A stretch of 8,309 bases of DNA, from contig JAGGXT010000343.1 in NCBI GenBank assembly GCA_021162905.1, positions 1-8,309 of the forward strand, read 5' to 3'. Shown here piece by piece: positions 1 to 5,983 of the stretch. The translations under genes were made by a program, and so were the position numbers. Position 1 is the stretch's first letter. Every line of letters starts with the position of its first letter. The stretch is from Candidatus Odinarchaeota archaeon. GTDB lineage: Archaea; Asgardarchaeota; JAGGXT01. The notes under the pieces were generated by a model, which was not told the origin of the DNA, did no database searches, and saw only the letters and a program-made list of their open reading frames with translations.

Positions 1-33
1 GTAATAAAAGAGTTATATTTATTTTATTAAACA

Positions 34-66
34 ATTAGTAAAAAATAAATCTCTATTTTTACTAAT
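34..66. repeat. AT-rich inverted repeat (hairpin)
   Basis: An 11-bp perfect inverted repeat has arms ATTAGTAAAAA (34-44) and TTTTTACTAAT (56-66), separated by an 11-base spacer. Two further pairs form if one A is bulged. It lies between the left edge and the C/D box RNA gene. Read on the - strand it follows the small GTPase gene and could end that transcript. Read on the + strand it could end a gene lying off the left edge. The A-rich left arm also contains the best TATA-like element for the guide RNA. The structure is directly visible; its function is inferred. Confidence 0.5.
41..50 (+). promoter_or_regulatory. Candidate TATA element for the C/D box sRNA
   Basis: AAAAATAAAT is centred about 26 nt upstream of position 72, where a C/D RNA with a short terminal stem would begin. 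That is the usual archaeal TATA-to-start distance. The surroundings are so AT-rich that a chance match is quite possible. Confidence 0.3.
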
Positions 67-70
67 GACA

Positions 71-135
71 TATGGCGATGATGAGGGAGGTTTCGCCTGA
101 AGAGGATGAGGTAAACATCTAGCGCTGAGCGCACT
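71..135 (+). ncRNA. Box C/D small guide RNA (rRNA 2'-O-methylation guide)
   Basis: All four boxes occur in order: C box ATGATGA (78-84, consensus RUGAUGA), D' box CTGA (97-100), C' box AGGATGA (103-109, one mismatch) and D box CTGA (125-128). GCG (75-77) can pair with CGC (130-132) to close the kink-turn stem. The D' guide is 12 nt (85-96), the usual archaeal length; the D guide is 15 nt (110-124). The complement of the D' guide, GCGAAACCTCCC, closely resembles a segment I recall from archaeal 16S rRNA just after the conserved CAGCAG (near E. coli 360-370). The complement of the D guide, CGCTAGATGTT, resembles archaeal 16S CGCTAGGTGTT (near E. coli 825) with one G-U pair. By the box-plus-five rule the methylated bases would be A opposite T92 and A opposite T120. 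The box layout is seen directly; the rRNA targets rest on remembered consensus. The end points are approximate. It would act with L7Ae, Nop5 and fibrillarin. Confidence 0.78.
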
Positions 136-148
136 TCTAAGAAAATCA

Positions 149-715
149 TCATATCGCTTTATAAGGTGATATATAGATCATTCTTATTAGTTCCTTAAAA
201 ATTGCGCTAACGTTATCTCCCGTTTTTGCAGATGCGCTGAAGTATTTGAACCCATATTGTCTTACAAGTTTTGCGATTTCGTCTTTTGTTACCTCTATTT
301 GTTTCTTTAAATCGCTTTTATTGCCTACTAAGATAAAGTTATTTTTAAATACATCAAAGAAATCAGCTCTAATTTTTCTAATTATCTCTGGAATCCAAAA
401 GTTTTTCAAATCATCTAATGATAATGCATTTGTAAGATCGAAGACAAAGAGCCCCCCAGAGCTTCCACTGAACATATTTTTCATAAAACTTCTAAATCTT
501 TCTTGCCCGGCAAAATCCCATATTTGTGCTGTTATTAAATCCCTCTGAATTCTGTATCTCATTGTGAAAAAAGCAGCTCCAATAGTAGATTTTAGAGTTT
601 CTGGATCTGGAAAATAACCTCTAACTGCTCGTATAACTAGACTGGTTTTTCCTACACCTGTGTCTCCCAGTATCAAGATCTTAAATACATATTTTTGTGA
701 TGTACCGAACCACAT
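149..715 (-). CDS. Rab/Ras-like small GTPase
   Basis: This 188-residue protein has the full set of Ras-superfamily motifs: P-loop GDTGVGKTS (17-25), switch I threonine in STIGAAF (43-49), switch II WDFAGQERFR (66-75) with the catalytic glutamine Q71, FDLTN (92-96), base-binding NKSD (132-135) and SAK (162-164). WDFAGQERFR and FDLTN are close to Rab-family forms, unlike bacterial MglA or Era-type GTPases. The length is typical of a single G domain. The tail ends ISPYKAI and has no prenylatable cysteine, so stable lipid anchoring by the eukaryotic route is not expected. The ATG start follows GGTGG by 4 nt. It is divergent from the AOR gene and convergent with the guide RNA gene. Such GTPases are abundant in Asgard archaea and scattered in other archaea. 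The partner or membrane process cannot be told from the sequence. Confidence 0.93.
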   Translation of the reverse strand: MWFGTSQKYVFKILILGDTGVGKTSLVIRAVRGYFPDPETLKSTIGAAFFTMRYRIQRDLITAQIWDFAGQERFRSFMKNMFSGSSGGLFVFDLTNALSLDDLKNFWIPEIIRKIRADFFDVFKNNFILVGNKSDLKKQIEVTKDEIAKLVRQYGFKYFSASAKTGDNVSAIFKELIRMIYISPYKAI

Positions 716-775
716 GATTCCACCAAAATTTCTTCAAATAGAGCCCCCTTAGTATTAATGTTAGGTTTTTTTCTT

Positions 776-783
776 AATTTATA
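776..783 (-). promoter_or_regulatory. TATA box candidate for the small GTPase gene
   Basis: On the - strand this reads TATAAATT, a good archaeal TATA element in the spacer upstream of the GTPase. A start about 25 nt downstream would fall near 752-756 and give a leader of roughly 40 nt ahead of the ATG at 715. Confidence 0.45.
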
Positions 784-860
784 CTTTATGGTTAGTGTTC
801 AGGCAATAAATTTTCTAGATTTACTATTTGGGAGTTGCAAATAATTTTGTTATGATACTT

Positions 861-888
861 AAAATTTCTCTCAGAGTCAAAATTTCTC
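861..888 (+). repeat. 10-bp direct repeat upstream of the AOR promoter
   Basis: AAAATTTCTC occurs at 861-870 and again, identical, at 879-888, 18 bp apart start to start. The second copy ends about 22 bp upstream of the BRE of the AOR promoter, a position suited to an activator site. The repeat is seen directly; regulator binding is a guess. Confidence 0.35.
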
Positions 889-910
889 GATATTTCCAAT
901 TATACATAAC

Positions 911-927
911 GGAAATATTATATAAAT
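911..927 (+). promoter_or_regulatory. BRE and TATA box of the AOR gene
   Basis: GGAAAT (911-916) fits the archaeal BRE pattern RNWAAW and is followed by TTATATAAAT (918-927), a near-consensus TATA box. The predicted start near 947-950 leaves a leader of about 25 nt containing the SD motif GGGGG (962-966). This is the clearest promoter in the window. Confidence 0.65.
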
Positions 928-973
928 GATAAGAAAACTTTTATACTAGCCAGAATATCTTGGGGGTATTTTT

Positions 974-2821
974 TTGGTTGGCGGCTATATGGGTAAAATT
1001 TTAGACGTAGATTTAACCACTCGAACGATTAAAGAGATACCCCTTGACTACGAAGTAGCTCGAAAATGGCTTGGTGGAAAGGGTCTTGCTTTAAAGATAC
1101 TTTATGATGAACTTAAAGATTTAGAGGCTAAAGGTATAGCTCCTGAGGATATAGATCCATTGGGTCCCGAGAATGTTTTAGTTTTTGCAACGGGACCCGG
1201 AACAGGAGTTCCAGGTTTTCCATCACCAGGTAGATATCATGTAATGGCTTTAAAATCTCCATTAACTGGAAGTATTGGTAGTGCAAATTCTGGTGGAGAA
1301 TGGGGTCCATATTTGAAGTTTTCAGGATTTGATGCTGTAGTTATTAGAGGAAAATCTGAGACACCAGTCTATATAGCTATCGTTAATGGAAAGGCGGAGA
1401 TTCGTGATGCCTCTGATTTGTGGGGCAAAAATACATTTGATACCAATAGAATCTTAAAGAGGAGAATTGGTGGTAAAAATACCAGCGTGGCTTGTATAGG
1501 TCCAGCTGGAGAAAATTTAGTGCTTATGGCTTGTATAATTAATGATGAGCATCGCGCTGCTGGGCGAACAGGTCTTGGAGCTGTTATGGGCTCTAAGAAA
1601 CTTAAGGCAATTGTTGTATCGGGTGATCAAAAGGTTCCAATAGCAAATCCAGATAAATTTAAAGAGGCCTCTGCAAAATGGATAAAAGCTATGCGGGAGA
1701 ACTCTGTTACTGGTCAAGGATTACCAAAGTACGGTACTGCAATACTTGTAAACATTATAAATCAACATGGCATGCTCCCATATAAGAACTGGCAAACGGG
1801 CGTGAATCCTAATGGAGAAAAGATAAGTGGTGAAACGCTTGAAAGTAAATATCTAATTGATCGACGACCATGCTGGGGTTGCCAGATAGGGTGTGGTCGT
1901 GTTAGTAAAGTGGAAAAAGGTCCTTATCAAATACTCTATACAGAAGGACCTGAGTATGAGAATATATGGGCTCTAGGCTCATCAACTGGAGTTGATAATT
2001 TAGAAGCTATAATTAAGGCAAATCACTATTGTGACGAACTTGGTATGGATCCAATCTCTCTAGGATCAACGATAGCTTGTGCTATGGAACTTGTCGAAAG
2101 AGGAATAATACCTGAGGAAGATCTTCAAGGCCTAGATCTCAGATTTGGTAATGATGCCGCACTAGTAGAAGCTGTTTGGAGAACAGCATATAAGAGTGGC
2201 TTTGGCAAATATCTTGCATTAGGTTCAAAGAGACTTGCTGAAATATACGGACACCCAGAATACTCAATGAGCGTTAAAGGCCTCGAGATGCCAGCCTACG
2301 ATCCACGTGGCGCTAAAGGTATTGGGTTAGAGTATGCAACATCAAATCGTGGAGGTTGCCACGTAACAGGATATACAATTTCACCAGAAATATTAGGTAT
2401 TCCTGAGCAGATAGATAGATTTGCAACAGAAGGCAAAGCTAAATGGGTTAAGACATTCCAAGACTTTACATGTGTTGTCAACTCAACTGTTAACTGTCTA
2501 TTCGTAACTTTCGCATTAGGAGTTGACGCCTATGTTGAACTACTTTCTGCAATAACTGGCTGGGACTTAACATCAGATGAACTAATGACAATAGGTGAAC
2601 GTATCTATAACTTAGAGAGATGGATAATAGTGAAATATGGATTCTCTGCGAAGGACGATACTCTGCCGAAGAGATTACTAGAAGAACCTATGCCTGAAGG
2701 TCCATCAAAAGGCCATGTTGTCGAACTTGATAAAATGTTAAAAGAATATTATGAACTTCGTGGCTGGGTTGATGGAAAGCCAACTTCCGAAAAACTTAAG
2801 GAACTAGGTATTGAGATTTAA
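974..2821 (+). CDS. aor: Tungsten-dependent aldehyde:ferredoxin oxidoreductase family enzyme
   Basis: This cytoplasmic enzyme of 615 residues is full length for the family (about 600-620). Such enzymes oxidise aldehydes to carboxylic acids and pass electrons to ferredoxin; the substrate cannot be read from sequence. The N-terminal domain shows the conserved ATGPGTGVPGFPSPGRYHVMALKSP-type region (72-96) and AGRTGLGAVMGSKKLKAI (196-213). The [4Fe-4S] ligands are C300, C303, C307 (CxxCxxxC) and probably C508. The first pterin motif DELGMD (354-359) is intact. The second is NSTVNC (503-508) where Pyrococcus AOR has DxxGLC. H463 in RGGCHVTGY matches the active-site histidine region. The chosen TTG start has GGGGG 7 nt upstream and gives the family-typical beginning GGYMGKILDVDLT; the in-frame ATG at 989 would remove conserved residues and sits too far from the SD. 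Genes for MoaD and a radical SAM maturase follow on the same strand. Confidence 0.93.
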   Translation: MVGGYMGKILDVDLTTRTIKEIPLDYEVARKWLGGKGLALKILYDELKDLEAKGIAPEDIDPLGPENVLVFATGPGTGVPGFPSPGRYHVMALKSPLTGSIGSANSGGEWGPYLKFSGFDAVVIRGKSETPVYIAIVNGKAEIRDASDLWGKNTFDTNRILKRRIGGKNTSVACIGPAGENLVLMACIINDEHRAAGRTGLGAVMGSKKLKAIVVSGDQKVPIANPDKFKEASAKWIKAMRENSVTGQGLPKYGTAILVNIINQHGMLPYKNWQTGVNPNGEKISGETLESKYLIDRRPCWGCQIGCGRVSKVEKGPYQILYTEGPEYENIWALGSSTGVDNLEAIIKANHYCDELGMDPISLGSTIACAMELVERGIIPEEDLQGLDLRFGNDAALVEAVWRTAYKSGFGKYLALGSKRLAEIYGHPEYSMSVKGLEMPAYDPRGAKGIGLEYATSNRGGCHVTGYTISPEILGIPEQIDRFATEGKAKWVKTFQDFTCVVNSTVNCLFVTFALGVDAYVELLSAITGWDLTSDELMTIGERIYNLERWIIVKYGFSAKDDTLPKRLLEEPMPEGPSKGHVVELDKMLKEYYELRGWVDGKPTSEKLKELGIEI

Positions 2822-2838
2822 CATTAAACTTTAAATTC

Positions 2839-2851
2839 TTTTTTCTTTTTT
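2839..2851 (+). terminator. Oligo-T tract after the AOR gene
   Basis: Two T6 runs split by one C lie 18 nt after the AOR stop codon. Oligo-T alone can terminate archaeal RNA polymerase. As moaD begins only 17 nt later and has no room for a separate promoter, partial termination that lowers moaD and downstream expression relative to AOR is more likely than a full stop. Confidence 0.4.
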
Positions 2852-2868
2852 GATTAATTGGTGATATT

Positions 2869-3153
2869 ATGGTTAAAGTTAAGGTTCTATTTTTCGCAAC
2901 CTTAAGAGATCAATATGGAGTCAGAGAGATTGAAATCAATTTTGATGGAACCTTAAGAGGATTTTTTTCAGAATTAGCTAGGAGAATATCCCCAAAAATT
3001 AAAGAGGAGCTTTTTGATGAAAATAATGGAAATGTAAGGGAAAATGTAATATTTTTAGTTAATGGTATAAATCTAAAATTTGTTGGGGGGAATCAAGTTC
3101 GATTTAAGGACGGTGATACAGTCGCTATATTCCCACCGATTGGTGGTGGTTGA
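2869..3153 (+). CDS. moaD: MoaD-like ubiquitin-fold sulfur carrier (molybdopterin synthase small subunit type)
   Basis: This 94-residue beta-grasp protein ends in FPPIGGG, the flexible diglycine tail that is adenylated and thiocarboxylated before donating sulfur to the dithiolene of molybdopterin or tungstopterin. The opening VKVKVLFFATLRDQYG and the LVNG and FKDGDTVAIFPP segments are typical of MoaD. The ATG has GGTGAT 3 nt upstream, an SD that extends towards the start. It lies 47 bp after the AOR stop and 92 bp before the radical SAM gene, all on one strand, which suggests it serves the tungsten cofactor of this AOR. No MoaE, MoeB/ThiF or other pterin gene is in the window. A more general role as a SAMP-like protein modifier is possible, since archaeal MoaD homologues can do both. 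Confidence 0.88.
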   Translation: MVKVKVLFFATLRDQYGVREIEINFDGTLRGFFSELARRISPKIKEELFDENNGNVRENVIFLVNGINLKFVGGNQVRFKDGDTVAIFPPIGGG

Positions 3154-3245
3154 GTAATTTTTAACTTTAATAAAAAGAGAGAAAGTTATTTATTTTTCGG
3201 TTAAATAATTCTTAGCAAATTATCTACTCATAAGGGGGATTCGCC

Positions 3246-4535
3246 ATGGAAGAGTATCCCGACGTAATTCAAATAGATATTACCAATCGTTGCAACTTTT
3301 CATGCATTATGTGTATCCGTAATTTTTGGGAAGAAAAACTAGGAGATATGCCATTTGACTTATTTAGAAAGATAGCTGATGAGGCATTTCCTAATATAAA
3401 ACGTGTTACATTATATGGTGAAGGTGAGCCTCTTCTGCATCCAGATTTTATAAAAATGGTAAAATTAGCAAGAGAGAAATTACCTAAAGAAGGTACAATA
3501 TTTTTTAGTACAAACGGTTCTCTTCTCAATAGGAATATTGCTGATACTTTATTAAGGGATATTGGTGTTGACTCCATCGCTTTTTCTGTTGACTCATTTG
3601 ATTTTGTAAAATTAAAAAATATTAGAATTGGTGCTGAGCCAAGTATAATTTTTAAAAATTTAAGATATCTATCAAAAATAAAAGATAAAAGTGTCAGAGA
3701 TTTCAAACTTGGAATAGAAGTCACTTTAATGAAATCTAATTTAAAGGATTTGCCTCATATAGTGGATGTTGCCGCTGCATGGGATATAGACTTTATTAGT
3801 GTATCTCAAATAGTTCCTTATTCGAGGCAATTTGCTGACGAGATTTTCTATCTAACAATAAGTAAACAATCGCTAGAGCTCTCTAGAGACATTTTGGAAG
3901 CTGGATGGGACATCATTCTACAGTCTATCTATGAGATATATGCGTTGTACTATGGTGGCAATCCATCTTTGGCTGCTACAAGAAAATTGAAAAGTCTATG
4001 GAACGAAGCTAGAAAAAGAGGAACTGATTTAAATCCGAATCTTGTAATTTTACATAAGGGTAAAATAAGTGAAATAAAAAAGGCAGAGAAGATATTTGAT
4101 AGGGCTAAGAAGCTTGCCATAAGATATGGTATTGAGCTAGAACTGCCAAATCTATTTCCTGATGATTATACACGTTCATGCCCGTATGTTGATAAGAATG
4201 CTACTGTTATAAGATTCGATGGCGAAGTAGCTCCTTGCCTTAACTACTTATACACGCATTATACCTTTATAAATGAGCATATGAGATTAGATAGAAGCGT
4301 ATCTTTCGGTAATGTAAAAAATCAAACTATAAAAGAAATCTGGAATTCTGAAAAATATGTTGCCTTTAGAAATATACTAAAAGATATGAGGAAAAATACC
4401 CCTTGGTGTGGCAATTGCCCATATTCCTCTACTGGATGTTGGTATAGTTTTACTAATGATTATGATTGTTATGGAAACTCCCCTTCCTGTAGTGAATGTC
4501 TATATAGTGTTAATATTGCTAGATGTCTAATATGA
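3246..4535 (+). CDS. SPASM-type radical SAM protein, probable tungsten-cofactor oxidoreductase maturase
   Basis: The 429-residue protein begins DITNRCNFSC and carries the radical SAM CxxxCxxC motif at C16, C20, C23, then YGEGEPLLHP (57-66), the SAM-binding GGEP equivalent. The C-terminal part is SPASM-like: FDGEVAPCLN (324-333), FGNVKNQTIKEIWNS (354-368), then a dense cysteine block with C388, C391, C398, C408, C415, C418 and C427, enough for auxiliary Fe-S clusters. The ending with CGNC, DCYGNSPSCSEC and a final RC matches my memory of the family named tungsten cofactor oxidoreductase radical SAM maturase, which occurs beside AOR genes, as here. The exact chemistry is not known to me; modification of the AOR or its cofactor is inferred from the pairing. 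The ATG has GGGGG 7 nt upstream, like the AOR. Its stop abuts the opposing sfsA stop. Confidence 0.88.
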   Translation: MEEYPDVIQIDITNRCNFSCIMCIRNFWEEKLGDMPFDLFRKIADEAFPNIKRVTLYGEGEPLLHPDFIKMVKLAREKLPKEGTIFFSTNGSLLNRNIADTLLRDIGVDSIAFSVDSFDFVKLKNIRIGAEPSIIFKNLRYLSKIKDKSVRDFKLGIEVTLMKSNLKDLPHIVDVAAAWDIDFISVSQIVPYSRQFADEIFYLTISKQSLELSRDILEAGWDIILQSIYEIYALYYGGNPSLAATRKLKSLWNEARKRGTDLNPNLVILHKGKISEIKKAEKIFDRAKKLAIRYGIELELPNLFPDDYTRSCPYVDKNATVIRFDGEVAPCLNYLYTHYTFINEHMRLDRSVSFGNVKNQTIKEIWNSEKYVAFRNILKDMRKNTPWCGNCPYSSTGCWYSFTNDYDCYGNSPSCSECLYSVNIARCLI

Positions 4536-5228
4536 TCAAATCACAACTTTTATTTCTCGAAAAGGATGAAGTTCCCTTCCATCAAAAAAGAATGAATATG
4601 CAAAAAACTTCACACCTACGCTTCTTGCATCTCTTACAGCTTTAGCAAACTTTATATCAGTTCTCATGTTTGGAATTACAAGATTTGCATCTGGTCGCAT
4701 GACAACAAAGAGTATTACTGCGTCATATCCTTCTCTCTTAGCTTTTATTAATTCACGAATATGTTTCTCGCCCCTCTCAGTTGGCGCATCTGGAAACATT
4801 CCATATCCATTTTCAACAAGAGTGCATCCTTTTACTTCCAAATAACATAATTGTCCATCTTTATGTTTTAAAAGAAAATCTATTCTGCTATTTCCATAAA
4901 TCACTTCACTCTTTAAAATATGGCAACCTTTAAAATCCTTAATTCTACCACTTAAAATGAGCTCTCTTGCTATTTTTGAATGAAAACCTGAATTTACAAA
5001 AACCCATATATTGTTGCTCCTTATTGCTATGACTTCAAATTTAGTTTTAGCTGTTGTCTTTTCTCTTACTTTAAGGAGTACTTTATTACCAGGAATCATT
5101 AGTTCCTTTAACCTACCCGGATCGCGAAGATGCGAATTCTCCATATTTCCATTTACTTCAACTTGTAAAACAAAACGATTTAGTCTCCTAATTAACCTGC
5201 CAATAATTAGTCTTTCATTGATTTTCAT
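4536..5228 (-). CDS. sfsA: SfsA family protein (PD-(D/E)XK nuclease fold)
   Basis: Counting from an upstream GTG (5237), 233 residues align with SfsA along their full length: HLRDPGRLKEL (36-46; bacterial forms have HxxNxGR), VNSGFHSKIA (81-90), SRIDF with D120, LEVK with E134 and K136, and FPDAPTERGEKH (148-159), the family signature. E111, D120, E134 and K136 fit a PD-(D/E)XK metal site. E. coli SfsA was named for stimulation of sugar fermentation and maltose genes; its physiological role is still unclear, and the nuclease fold suggests action on DNA or RNA. Start choice: GTG at 5237 overlaps the sufC stop as GTGA but has no SD. ATG at 5228 (residue 4) has GTGAT 4 nt upstream and is preferred here, so the GTG may be part of the SD. 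It is the last gene of the sufB-sufC-sfsA run. Confidence 0.92.
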   Translation of the reverse strand: MKINERLIIGRLIRRLNRFVLQVEVNGNMENSHLRDPGRLKELMIPGNKVLLKVREKTTAKTKFEVIAIRSNNIWVFVNSGFHSKIARELILSGRIKDFKGCHILKSEVIYGNSRIDFLLKHKDGQLCYLEVKGCTLVENGYGMFPDAPTERGEKHIRELIKAKREGYDAVILFVVMRPDANLVIPNMRTDIKFAKAVRDARSVGVKFFAYSFFFDGRELHPFREIKVVI

Positions 5229-5233
5229 AGGAA

Positions 5234-5971
5234 TCACGCTTTATTTTTTACACCTAAGTTGAATTTCTTAGCTAATGGACACTTTTCTACGTTGAATCCA
5301 CACTTTTTGATCCAGTTCCATATCTGGATATAATTTCCTTTGCAGGCTATTGTGCCATTTATTAAAACGTAGGCATAATTGGGTTTTAATATATTAAGAA
5401 AATCAATCCTATGAGTGACAAATATGCCACTGCGATTATGTTTCATTATCCAATCCTTTATGAAATAAACCATTCTATAAAGAAGTTGAGCATCAAGTCC
5501 AGAGTCTAATTCATCAAAGATTGCAAGCTTTGGATTAAGAGTCATAATCTGTATAACTTCAGATACCTTCTTTTCCCCGCCCGAGAATCCGATATTTACT
5601 TCTCTCTCCAGGATGTCTTTATGAAATCCTATTTCTCTGAGAAAGTCTTCTGGGTTTTTGTTTCCCAGCACTTCTAAAAGTTTTCTTAATAAAACATTTT
5701 TAATTCCAGGAGGATCTTGAAAACAAAGGGCAATTCCTAATTTAACTCTATCTTCTATTGGTAATGATGTGATATCTTTCCCCTCAAATAGTATTTTCCC
5801 CTCCAAAACCTCATATTCTGGAAAGCCTAAAATTGTTTTTACTAAACTAGATTTACCAGAAGCGTTTGGACCTAACAGTGCAACGATCTCGTTACTTTTG
5901 ATTTCTAAATTCACATTCCTTAGAACTATTTTATCCTCAATTTTTACTTTTAGGTTTTTAATTTTAAGCAA
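5234..5971 (-). CDS. sufC: SufC-type Fe-S assembly ATPase
   Basis: This ABC-type cytoplasmic ATPase works with SufB/D scaffolds, not membrane domains. Numbered from the longest frame (GTG at 5989), it has Walker A GPNASGKSS (40-48), Q-loop CFQDPP (89-94), the SufC-specific signature FSGGEKK (135-141) and Walker B IFDELDSGLD (157-166), in which ELDSGLD is diagnostic of SufC, and H-loop VTH (191-193). The start is set at TTG 5971: GAGGTG (5978-5983) lies 6 nt upstream and the product then begins MLKIKNLKV, the family norm, whereas GTG 5989 has no SD and adds six unaligned residues. The gene then begins 10 nt after the sufB stop, with the SD overlapping that stop. The tail carries two cysteines (C230, C237, long numbering) beyond the usual ABC core. 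The neighbours and the short SufB suggest the minimal archaeal SUF-like (SmsC/SmsB) type. Confidence 0.93.
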   Translation of the reverse strand: MLKIKNLKVKIEDKIVLRNVNLEIKSNEIVALLGPNASGKSSLVKTILGFPEYEVLEGKILFEGKDITSLPIEDRVKLGIALCFQDPPGIKNVLLRKLLEVLGNKNPEDFLREIGFHKDILEREVNIGFSGGEKKVSEVIQIMTLNPKLAIFDELDSGLDAQLLYRMVYFIKDWIMKHNRSGIFVTHRIDFLNILKPNYAYVLINGTIACKGNYIQIWNWIKKCGFNVEKCPLAKKFNLGVKNKA

Positions 5972-5977
5972 ACTGAG

Positions 5978-5983
5978 CACCTC
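5978..5983 (-). promoter_or_regulatory. Ribosome binding site fixing the sufC start
   Basis: On the - strand this reads GAGGTG, sharing two bases with the TGA stop of sufB. Six nucleotides separate it from TTG at 5971. It argues against the longer GTG reading from 5989 and suggests coupled translation of sufB and sufC. Confidence 0.55.

Noticed and set aside
246..548. Open frame of 100 codons on the + strand
   Set aside because: It is antisense to the GTPase G4 and switch II regions; its composition is a reflection of that gene.
716..973. Possible small gene or ncRNA in the GTPase-AOR spacer
   Set aside because: No frame with SD and codon bias, and no stable structured element; the spacer is explained by two divergent promoters and a direct repeat.
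989..991. ATG as the start of the AOR gene
   Set aside because: It is 22 nt from the only SD and would drop the conserved GGY residues; TTG at 974 fits both SD spacing and family alignment.
3269..3724. Open frame of 151 codons on the - strand
   Set aside because: It lies wholly inside the radical SAM gene, antisense to the CxxxCxxC and SAM-binding motifs, has no SD and resembles no family.
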